Below, piece after piece: positions 1 to 8,061 of a stretch of DNA of 64,000 nucleotides (within the stretch, counting starts at the first letter, position 1; every line of letters starts with the position of its first letter). Location of the stretch: positions 806,001 through 870,000 of the forward strand of contig CAWATW010000004.1 in NCBI GenBank assembly GCA_963785075.1. Reading direction: 5' to 3'. Source of the stretch: JAOUGY01 sp963785075 (GTDB lineage Bacteria; Actinomycetota; Acidimicrobiia; Spongiisociales; ZC4RG35). The translations under genes and the position numbers were made by a program. The notes beneath the pieces are model-generated. The model saw only the letters and a list, made by a program, of their open reading frames with translations, did no database searches and was not told the DNA's origin.

Positions 1-47
1 CCCCTCTTTGCCCTGTGTTGCCCTGCGGGACAGACTATCGCGCGCGA

Positions 48-512
48 TCAGGGAGAGGTACCAGGATCTCGAGAGACTTTGGCGCGCACCACCTCGAGCA
101 CAGCCGCCACGGCGGCGGGTATTCCCGCCTCGCATCGACTTGTGAGGCCGGTGCCCAGACCGAGGTCGTGGACGGGGACTCCCACGCAGTGGGCCTCCGG
201 AACGCCGAAGCCGGCCCGTTCCGCAAGGGCCAGAAGGTGCTCCGGTCGCCCGTGATGGGTCAACGATCCTGTCTCCTCCCGGGTCACGGCGCGCACGAGC
301 GGCGACCCGGCCGCCACGTCGGCGTCCACGAAGACGACCCGGTCGACATCTGCCATCTCGACGATCAACTCCGGGACCAACTGCGTGACGACGCGCACGG
401 AGACACCGGCAAGGCCGAGCCGATCGATTCGCTCCGCGACCTCGCGCCCTGCGGCGTCATCCCGCCTCAACGTGCTCCCGACGCCGATCACGAGCGTTCG
501 GCTTTCAACCAC
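48..512 (-). CDS. hoxW: [NiFe] hydrogenase maturation protease (HoxW/HyaD family)
   Basis: This 154-residue protein is the endopeptidase expected to clip the C-terminal tail of HoxH after Ni insertion. It opens with the family signature TLVIGVGSTLRRDDAAG, and has the acidic residues that bind the active-site Ni in this family (Glu in REVAERI, Asp in VVFVDADVAAG) and a late His-containing segment (SLTHHGRPEHLL). The reading frame is open further upstream, but GTG at 512 is preferred because it overlaps the hoxH stop by 8 nt and begins just before the conserved first strand. It is the last gene of the hox operon visible here; hyp genes could lie beyond the left edge. Confidence 0.85.
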   Translation of the reverse strand: MVESRTLVIGVGSTLRRDDAAGREVAERIDRLGLAGVSVRVVTQLVPELIVEMADVDRVVFVDADVAAGSPLVRAVTREETGSLTHHGRPEHLLALAERAGFGVPEAHCVGVPVHDLGLGTGLTSRCEAGIPAAVAAVLEVVRAKVSRDPGTSP

Positions 513-1941
513 GTACGGCGGTCGATACCACGTTGCCCTCGACATCCTCGACGGTGACCACCATCGGCATGGCACCGAGCGCGTGCGTGGAGCAGCTGAG
601 ACAGGGATCGTACGCCCGGATGCCGGCTTCGATCCGGTTCAGGGTCGGCTCGTCGATCTCGACCCCGTGGATGAACTCACGCGCGATCTGGGTCACGGTG
701 GCGTTCATGCCCAAGTTGTTCTGACCGGTGGCGATGATCATATTGACATCGGTGAGCATGCCGCTCGCATCGGTCTCGTAGTCGTGAAAAAGCGTGCCAC
801 GCGGCGCCTCCGACACACCCACCGCCCGGAATCGGGTCACACCTGCTCGGGACCGAACCACCGGATCGAGCAGCAGCGGATCTGCGAGGAGCGATTCCAT
901 GCGCTCGATACTCGCGAGGATCTCGATGAGGCGGGCGTGGTGATAGTGGAACGAAGACAAGGCGATACCGCCGACTCGCTCGCGGAACACCGTCAGCGCC
1001 TCGTCGGCAAGAGGCGTTCCCATGGCCCCCGCCATGTTGAGGCGGGCCAGAGGACCGACCCGGTACATACCTTGCGAGACCGGATCTTCGGGGCCGACGA
1101 GTGGCTTCCAATAGGGGGATTTCAGATAGGAGTCCCGGTGGGTCGCCTCCCCGAGAACATCGCGGTAGTCCATGGGATCGATCTCGTCCGCGACCACGGC
1201 GCCGGACGCATCGATGACCTTCAGATGACCCACGTGGTGCTCCCAGGTGCCTTCGGTGTTCGCAAGGGCGAGGAAGAGCGACGGGAAGGAACCGAACGAT
1301 GCGATCTCGCGTTCGAACCGATCGGCGATCGAAAGGTAGAGCTCGAGGGCGGCGGCCGCGGTCTCCTTGGCCTCCGGTACACCTGCGGCGATGCGATCCC
1401 GCGATTCCGCCGTCATCGGTTCGGCGATGCCGCCAGGGACGATCCCAGGTGCGTGGACCTTACGACCGGCGATCGTCTCGATGATCGACTGGCCGAACGA
1501 CCTCAGCCGGATCCCCCGGCGTGCGATCTCGGGCTCAGAACCCATGAGGCCGAACACGTTGCGTATGGAGGGGTCGGCGTCCATACCCAGCAGCAGATCT
1601 GGTGCGCTCAGATGAAAGAAGCTGAGCGCATGACTCTGGGTGATCTGACCCAGGTTTGCCAGCGTCCTGAGCGCAACGGCCGCCGGTGGCGGCGTGACAC
1701 CCATGATCTGGTCGCCCGCCTTGGCGGAAGCCAGGAGGTGGCTGACGGGGCAGATCCCGCAGGTCCGGGCGGTCAGGCTCGGCATCTCGAACACGGGACG
1801 TCCCCGACAGAACTCCTCAAAACCTCTGAACTCGGTGACGTGGAACCGTGCGTCCGCGACTTCGCCGGCATCATCCAGCCGGATGGTGATCTTGGCGTGG
1901 CCCTCGATGCGGGTCACAGGGTCGATGGTCAGGTCATGCAT
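505..1941 (-). CDS. hoxH: NAD-linked [NiFe] hydrogenase large subunit HoxH (group 3d)
   Basis: The 478-residue large subunit carries the NiFe(CN)2CO active site where H2 is split or formed. The L1 motif RTCGICPVSH places Ni ligands at C61 and C64. The L2 motif DPCLSCSTH places C447 and C450 near the end, followed by a 25-residue tail (ALGAMPMVV onward) that should be removed by the neighbouring protease after His453. Length, the N-terminal VTRIEGHA signature and the DPCLSC(S/A)THALG ending match bidirectional, NAD(P)-coupled Hox enzymes. It lies 9 nt after hoxY. The mature enzyme is cytoplasmic. Assignment to group 3d rests on the gene order hoxEFUYH and on motif recall, not on a phylogeny. 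Confidence 0.96.
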   Translation of the reverse strand: MHDLTIDPVTRIEGHAKITIRLDDAGEVADARFHVTEFRGFEEFCRGRPVFEMPSLTARTCGICPVSHLLASAKAGDQIMGVTPPPAAVALRTLANLGQITQSHALSFFHLSAPDLLLGMDADPSIRNVFGLMGSEPEIARRGIRLRSFGQSIIETIAGRKVHAPGIVPGGIAEPMTAESRDRIAAGVPEAKETAAAALELYLSIADRFEREIASFGSFPSLFLALANTEGTWEHHVGHLKVIDASGAVVADEIDPMDYRDVLGEATHRDSYLKSPYWKPLVGPEDPVSQGMYRVGPLARLNMAGAMGTPLADEALTVFRERVGGIALSSFHYHHARLIEILASIERMESLLADPLLLDPVVRSRAGVTRFRAVGVSEAPRGTLFHDYETDASGMLTDVNMIIATGQNNLGMNATVTQIAREFIHGVEIDEPTLNRIEAGIRAYDPCLSCSTHALGAMPMVVTVEDVEGNVVSTAVRG

Positions 1942-1950
1942 GGCGTCTCC

Positions 1951-2492
1951 TCATCCGAACCTGATGCCTTCGCCCCGGTCCTCGGGCAGGTTTCCATCGA
2001 GAATCCCCACCACTGCCGCTTTGATGCGGTCCGCAGGCGGAGGGCACCCGGGCAGGTAGATATCGACGTCGATCACCTGGTGTACGGGGAGCACCCGCTC
2101 CATCAGCGCCGGCACCACCGGACGCTCGTCGGGTATCGCTCCGTCGCGATCCACCTTGTCCACGTATACACGCTGAAGAATGGCAGCAGGGTCCCCCAAG
2201 GGGTTTCGCATCGCCGTCACGTTCCCCGTGACCGCACAGTCGCCGAACGAGACCACGGCGGAGCTGTTGCGACGCACGATCCGGGCCATCTCGAGGTTGT
2301 CCTCGTTGGCGATCGCACCTTCGACGAGGGTCACATCCACACCCGCGGGGAACACCTTGGTGTCGACCAATGGGCTATACACCAGGTCGATCCGCTGGGC
2401 GAGATCGAACAAGAACTCGTCCATGTCGAGGAACGACATGTGGCAACCCGAACATCCGCCCAGCCACACCGTCGCCACTCGTGCCTTCGCCG

Positions 2493-2496
<4 letters not shown>
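1951..2496 (-). CDS. hoxY: NAD-linked hydrogenase small subunit HoxY
   Basis: At 181 residues this is the short, single-cluster small subunit typical of group 3 enzymes. The proximal [4Fe-4S] cluster is ligated by C15 and C18 (WLGGCSGCHMSF), a Cys in VSFGDCAVTGN and a Cys in YLPGCPPPADRI. It has no Tat signal or C-terminal membrane anchor, which agrees with a soluble cytoplasmic enzyme. Its ATG overlaps the hoxU stop by 4 nt (ATGA), so the two are translationally coupled. It passes electrons from HoxH to the diaphorase HoxEFU. Confidence 0.95.
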
Positions 2497-3261
<765 letters not shown>

Positions 3262-3269
<8 letters not shown>

Positions 3270-4884
3270 CGACGGTCTCCTGGATCAGGTCCTCATATTC
3301 CGACCGGAAGTAGTGGAGGGTGGACACGACCGGGTTCGGCGCACTCTGACCGAGGCCGCACAGGCTGGTCTCCCGCACGGTCGCACACAGGCTCTCGAGC
3401 AGGGCGAGATCGGCCCGTTTGGCCACCCCCTTGCATATTCGATCGAGCAGCCGATGCAGTTGGACGGTTCCGGCCCGGCACGGCACACACTTTCCGCAGG
3501 ACTCGTCCATGCAGAACTCCATGAAATAGCGCGCGACCTCCGGCATGGACGTGTCCTCGTCCATCACGATCAGGCCGCCCGACCCCATGATCGAGCCGAG
3601 CTCCCGGAGGTTCTCGTAGTCCACCGGGGTGTCGAGATGCTCGGCGGGAATGCAGCCACCGGACGGACCGCCCGTCTGGGCCGCCTTGAAGGACTTCCCG
3701 CCCGGCATGCCGCCGCCCATGTCTTCGACGATCTGGCGCAACGTGATCCCCATCGGCACCTCGATGAGGCCGATGTTCTCGAGGTCACCGGCCAAAGCAA
3801 ACACTTTTGTGCCGGGACTGGACTCGGTGCCGATCGATCTGAACCACTCGGCGCCGTGGAGCAGGATCGATGGCACGTTGGCCAGCGTCTCGACGTTGTT
3901 GATCATGGACGGACTACCGAACAAACCGTGCTCGGTGGGATATGGGGGCCGTAGACGCGGGGACCCGCGACGGCCTTCGATCGACGCGATCAGCGCCGTT
4001 TCCTCACCGCAGACGAACGCGCCCGCACCGATGCGAAGCTCGATCTCGAAGCTGAAATCGGTCTCGAGGATCCTGCGTCCCAGCAGCCGGCTTCGGCGCG
4101 CCGCCCTGATCGCTCGATCGAGGCGCTCGACTGCCTTCGGGTACTCGGCCCGGACGTATATGTATCCCTTGCTGGCGCCGGTGGCGTAGGCCGCGATGGC
4201 CATGCCTTCGAGCACCCTGTGGGGATCGTCCTCCATCAGGGTCCGGTCCATGTAGGCGCCGGGGTCGCCCTCGTCGCCATTGGCGATGACGAACTTCTGA
4301 TCGGCGTCGACGCCGGCGAGCAGCGCCCACTTGCTGCCGGTGGGGTACCCGGCCCCGCCTCGTCCACGCAGACCGGAGGCTTTGATGACGTCCACAACCT
4401 CGTCGGGCTTCATCCACGTCAGCACCTTGTCGAGCGACTTGTAGGCGCCGTGAGCCACCGCTGATTCGATCCGATCGGGATCGATGATGCCGCCGTTGGC
4501 GAGCACCACCTTCTGCTGCCGCGCGAAGAAGGGCTGGGTGAAGTCGACCTCGTTGCGTTCGAGCGGAGCTCCGGCGAGGTGGGTGTCGACGATCTCGGCG
4601 CCGACGCCGGCATCGACCTGGCGGTACATCTTTTCGCCGACGCCTCGGCTCAGGACCCGCACGAGCGGACCTCGGCTACAGAGTCCCATGCATCCGGTCG
4701 TCATGACTTGCACGTCCGTCGAGCGGCCGGATTTCTCGACGGCGTTCTGGATCGACTTGATCGCCGGCCCGGCGCCGGAGGATTGACAGGCGGTCGCACC
4801 ACAGATCTTGATCCGCCAGGGGAATCGTGCGTTGCGTTGAAGCTCGAGTTCGGCGACCTCGTGCAGATCGATGGGAGCTGCCAT
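3262..4884 (-). CDS. hoxF: NADH-binding diaphorase subunit HoxF
   Basis: The 540-residue flavoprotein oxidises or reduces NAD(H) and exchanges electrons with the hydrogenase. The N-terminal ~100 residues form a thioredoxin-like [2Fe-2S] domain (CGATACQSSG and CMGLCSRGP). The NuoF-like core follows, with the NAD site GRGGAGYPTGSKW, the FMN site GDEGDPGAYMDR and a C-terminal [4Fe-4S] motif ESCGKCVPCRAG with a downstream Cys in SLCGLGQSAP. The ATG shares bases with the hoxE stop (TGATG). All expected cofactor ligands are present. A stand-alone NADP-reducing HndC-like enzyme is the main alternative, but the adjacent HoxYH genes decide for Hox. Confidence 0.95.
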
Positions 4885-5387
4885 CAGCGGACCTCCTCCG
4901 TCTCGCGTTCGAGGCCCCCGATGAGGGAGAGCGTCGACTCGGCGTCCAGATGGGCCGACACCACGCCGTCGATGACAACCATCGGCGCGAGGCTGCAGGA
5001 GCCGAGGCAGCGTGCGGTCCGCAGGGTCAGGAAGCCGTCCTCGGATGTCGAGCCGGGCGTCACGGAATACCGCTCACCGATCGCGTCGACGATGTCGTTG
5101 GCGCCCTTTACGAAGCATGCCGTTCCGGTGCAAACACTGCACGCGTGCGCGCCCGGGGCTTCGAATTCGAAGAGGTGATAGAAGGTCGCCACCCCGAGCA
5201 CCATGCTCGGCGGGAGCGCCAAGGCCCGGGCGACGTACATCAGGACGTCCTCGGACAGGAACCCGAACACATCCTGAGCCACGTGCAGCGTTTCGATCAA
5301 CTGATCCTGGGTGTACCGAACCCGTTTGAGGTGTTTGTCGACGACCGCGAACCGTTCGTCTCCCGATGGATGTGGCTCAGGAGTCAC
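4884..5387 (-). CDS. hoxE: Hydrogenase diaphorase [2Fe-2S] subunit HoxE
   Basis: A NuoE-like thioredoxin-fold protein, 167 residues from the chosen start, with [2Fe-2S] ligands in HACSVCTGTACF and in RCLGSCSLAPMV. The frame stays open to an ATG at 5435, but the GTG at 5387 is preferred. It has a near-ideal ribosome site (AAAGAGGG, 5 nt before it), while the upstream ATG would put coding sequence across the operator-like repeats at 5421-5462. As the first gene of the operon it marks the hox promoter. The presence of HoxE groups this operon with the five-subunit HoxEFUYH enzymes of cyanobacteria rather than the Ralstonia HoxFUYH type. Confidence 0.92.
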   Translation of the reverse strand: MTPEPHPSGDERFAVVDKHLKRVRYTQDQLIETLHVAQDVFGFLSEDVLMYVARALALPPSMVLGVATFYHLFEFEAPGAHACSVCTGTACFVKGANDIVDAIGERYSVTPGSTSEDGFLTLRTARCLGSCSLAPMVVIDGVVSAHLDAESTLSLIGGLERETEEVR

Positions 5388-5420
5388 GTTTCCCTCTTTC
5401 AGCAGCCGGCACGATGGGAT

Positions 5421-5462
5421 TGTGACAAATGGCACAAGCTGATTGAAGGGCCAAATGTCCTT
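5421..5462. promoter_or_regulatory. Tandem DosR-like operator motifs in the hox promoter
   Basis: Two related imperfect dyads lie upstream of hoxE: TGTGACAAATGGCACA at 5421-5436 and AGGGCCAAATGTCCTT at 5447-5462, with centres 26 bp apart. Both share the core CAAATG flanked by G-rich left and C-rich right arms. The same motif occurs twice between the USP and PFOR genes. The form resembles the NarL/DosR-type box GGGACNNNNGTCCC. The first copy also fits a CRP-type site at 9 of 10 arm positions. Binding is inferred, not known. Confidence 0.5.
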
Positions 5463-5549
5463 CGTCCGAATGTACGCGCAGTCGACGCCGGATGCACGGA
5501 GAGGTGGTCGACACGCCGTGTGTGCGCCGCGTCGACCACCACAGCACTG

Positions 5550-6038
5550 CTACCGGCTGCGAGCGGTCTCCACCCGCCAGCCGAACGTGACCTCTTCGCC
5601 GGCGATGGTCACGGCCTGCAGCGTTGCATCGGGGTTTCGACGAGCGGCACGCTCGAGCTTGTTCGACAACGTTGCGTTCCAGTTGCCGACCACCGCCTGG
5701 TCGACCGGACGTCCGGCGACCTCGACCTCCGACACGACCACGTCCAGGCGCCCATCGGTCACCCCGAGGTCCACCCGGAAGGTCATGGTGTCCGACCCAC
5801 CCCCACCCGGTCGCGCTCTGGTGGCGGACACATCGACGAACCCGTCCTGGAGGTCCACTTCGACGCCTTCGATCGCGGGGTTGGCCATGCCCGCTTCGAT
5901 CTCCGCGGCGAGACTGGCCTCTGAGATGGTGGTGGACACCCGGAGCGAGCCGTCGGTGTTGCGATCGACGTCGATGCTGCATGCGGACGTCGAGACGGCC
6001 AGCAATCCGGCCAAGGCAAGAGCGGGGATTCGGAACAT
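5550..6038 (-). CDS. Putative secreted protein or lipoprotein, unknown function
   Basis: A 162-residue product starting at an ATG preceded by GGGAGG. A hydrophobic N-terminal segment (ALALAGLLAVSTSA) ends at a Cys, so it may be a lipoprotein, although Thr at the -3 position is not a classic lipobox. The mature part is Asp/Glu- and Val-rich, with alternating hydrophobic strands (VEVDLQDGFVDVSATRA, TMTFRVDLGVTDGRLDVVVSEVEV) that look like an all-beta domain. No family was recognised. It lies upstream of hoxE in the same direction with a 160-nt gap that holds the hox operators, so it is probably transcribed separately. Confidence 0.7.
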   Translation of the reverse strand: MFRIPALALAGLLAVSTSACSIDVDRNTDGSLRVSTTISEASLAAEIEAGMANPAIEGVEVDLQDGFVDVSATRARPGGGGSDTMTFRVDLGVTDGRLDVVVSEVEVAGRPVDQAVVGNWNATLSNKLERAARRNPDATLQAVTIAGEEVTFGWRVETARSR

Positions 6039-6182
6039 GGTGACCTCCCGGTCGATCGGTTGATCCACACACCACCCGATCCGCTCGCTCGCTCCCAGTG
6101 CCTCCCATCAACTCCGGCCGTGATCACGGTCATGAAGCCGCATGACACGAGTCACTGTGGCGCGGCTCCTCGTCCACCGATA

Positions 6183-7400
6183 ATGATGTTCGTGAGAACA
6201 CACATGGAGCCCGGGATCCTCAGGACACTCGTTTGGTTCGAATGGCTGAGGCTTGCGATGGTCGGCATCCTCCTGCTGCCCCGAAACCAGGCGATCTCGG
6301 CCGACACCCGAGCCTTCGCGACGATCGCGGCGATCGAAGTTGCCGCTCTGCTCCTCATGCTGACCTGGCCCAACCTCGCACAACGAATGGGTGGATGGTT
6401 CCTACCAGTGGTACTCGGGATTGCCACGGTGGGCCCGATCATCGAGGTCGCGGTGGCGACGCGTGTGCGGCTGCAATCGGGCGTCACGGGCGACGATGCG
6501 CTGGTGCACGCGGTACAGCTTCTGTTCCTCCTCTTCGTACCGCTCGTGCTGTTGGCGTGGCAGTACCGCTTCCGAACCGTCGCTTTCTACGCCGTCTCGG
6601 TGGTCTTGATCGAGTCCGTGCTCACCGTCGGTGCCGTCCGACGGGCCGGCGACGAGGTCACCGTCGGCCCGGCGCTCCTGGCGCTGCAACTCCTGCTCTT
6701 TCTCTTCGTGGGCGGTGTGGTCACGCGTCTGGCGACGGATCAGCGGCGGGCGAGGGCCATGCTCGCCGAGCACGCGATGATGCAAGAGGAAGTGGCGACC
6801 GAGCGAGAGCGAACCCGCATCGCACGCGAGCTCCACGACACACTGGCCCACGGCATGAGTGGCGTCGCGGTGCAGTTGGAGGCGGTCAAGGCCAACTGGG
6901 AAGCCGACCCCGACGGAGCGCGGGCGATGGTCGAGCGATCGCTGGCTGCCACGAGGGAAGGGCTCGGCGAGTTGCGTCGGGCGATCGCGGCCCTCCGGGC
7001 AGGCCCGGTGGAAGCGCACGGTCTCATCGCCGCCCTGGAAGTGCGGGCCGAAGCCATTCAGGCGGAGTCCGGCGTGGAGGTCGCAACCAGCCTCGGCGGC
7101 CTCGAACTGCTCGGCGACGACGGCCAACATGTGGTGTATCGGATCGTCGACGAGGCCCTGGTCAACATCGCCCGACACGCCGATGCCACACATGCGGTGG
7201 TCCAGGCGGTCCGGTCGAACGGGGCGATCCGGGTGCACGTGAGCGACGACGGAAAGGGCTTCGACCCGACCGAGGTCGACGAGGAGCACCATCACGGGTT
7301 GGTGGGCGCCCGCGAGCGAGCGGAACTCGCGGGTGGACGCCTGTCGATCACCAGTGCTTCCAGGGCGGGCACCACCCTGACGCTGGAGCTGCCGCTTTGA
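6183..7400 (+). CDS. Membrane sensor histidine kinase (NarL-system type)
   Basis: About 405 residues. The N-terminal half has several hydrophobic segments (WLRLAMVGILLLP, FATIAAIEVAALLLMLTW, LLFLLFVPLVLLAW, LLALQLLLFLFVGGVV). A HisKA_3 dimerisation domain follows, with the phospho-accepting His near residue 218 (RIARELHDTLAHGMSGVAVQ), then a HATPase domain (N box DEALVNIARHA, G1 box VSDDGKGFD, G2 box HHGLVGARERAELAGG). The start is uncertain between ATG codons at 6183, 6186 and 6204. The stop TGA overlaps the likely TTG start of the response regulator. It lies close to hox and is a candidate sensor for the DosR-like sites, but no haem or GAF domain is visible. Confidence 0.88.
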   Translation: MMFVRTHMEPGILRTLVWFEWLRLAMVGILLLPRNQAISADTRAFATIAAIEVAALLLMLTWPNLAQRMGGWFLPVVLGIATVGPIIEVAVATRVRLQSGVTGDDALVHAVQLLFLLFVPLVLLAWQYRFRTVAFYAVSVVLIESVLTVGAVRRAGDEVTVGPALLALQLLLFLFVGGVVTRLATDQRRARAMLAEHAMMQEEVATERERTRIARELHDTLAHGMSGVAVQLEAVKANWEADPDGARAMVERSLAATREGLGELRRAIAALRAGPVEAHGLIAALEVRAEAIQAESGVEVATSLGGLELLGDDGQHVVYRIVDEALVNIARHADATHAVVQAVRSNGAIRVHVSDDGKGFDPTEVDEEHHHGLVGARERAELAGGRLSITSASRAGTTLTLELPL

Positions 7401-8048
7401 TCTCAGTCATCATCTGCGACGACCAGGAGATCGTTCGCGAAGGCCTCAGATCGTTGCTTTCGAGCGTCCCCACGATCGAAGTCCTCGGCGTGGCCGTCGA
7501 CGGCGCCGAGGCCATCGAACTCGTCGCACGCCATCAGCCGGACGTGGCGCTCATGGACCTCAAGATGCCCCGAGTCAACGGCGTTCAGGCGACCAGCGAG
7601 ATCATCGGCCGATTCCCGTCGACCCGGGTGCTGGTGCTCACCACCTTGGCCGACGAGGAGTGGGTTCTCGACGCCATTCAGGCGGGCGCCTCCGGTTATC
7701 TGCTCAAAGATGCCCCCCGTGACCGGCTCGTCGACGCCATCGAGGACGTCGCCTCCGGCCGCAACCCGGTCGACGCCGCAGTGGCCGGCAACCTGTTTCG
7801 AGCGCGCTGCCCGCTCCCAGCGTCCTGTGGCGGCGGCCATCGACGCCGACCTGAGCGATCGAGAGCGCGAAGTGCTCGGTCTCATCGGTCTCGGTCTCAC
7901 GAACGCCGAGATCGCAGGGCGGCTGTTCCTGTCGGAAGGGACCGTCCGCAACTACGTCAGTGACGTCCTCACCAAGCTGGGCGTCAACGACCGAACGCAA
8001 GCCGCCGTCCTGGCGATCCGAGCCGGCATCACCCCGAACGATACGTAG
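7397..8048 (+). pseudogene. NarL/LuxR-family response regulator, frameshifted in the linker
   Basis: The receiver domain reads from a TTG at 7397 (ICDDQEIVREGLRSLL; phospho-acceptor Asp near residue 54 in MDLKMP; conserved TT and K in LTTLAD and LLKDAPRD). Near 7797-7800 (CTG TTT CGA) the frame changes by one base. The next frame continues as FERAARSQRPVAAA and then a complete LuxR helix-turn-helix (LSDREREVLGLIGLGLTNAE, GTVRNYVSDVLTKLGV). Removing one base at TTTC restores a normal 216-residue regulator. This could be a sequencing error, a real inactivating mutation, or +1 slippage at TTT-C. The frame break is between two intact domains. Confidence 0.8.
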
Positions 8049-8061
8049 TACGTAGTGGTGG

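Noticed and set aside
37..48. ATCGCGCGCGAT palindrome at the end of the protease gene
   Set aside because: A short CG-only palindrome is expected often in this base composition and has no matching partner.
5421..5436. CRP-type site TGTGA-N6-GCACA before hoxE
   Set aside because: It fits 9 of 10 arm bases, but the same core occurs in three other sites that do not fit CRP. I prefer the shared DosR-like motif, and note CRP only as an alternative.
6118..6129. CCGTGATCACGG palindrome before the histidine kinase
   Set aside because: Single copy, not placed against a clear promoter; could be an operator, but no second site supports it.
7790..7805. Programmed +1 frameshift as normal expression of the response regulator
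   Set aside because: TTT C can slip, but no stimulatory element or in-frame stop at the site is present. A sequencing error or mutation is simpler.
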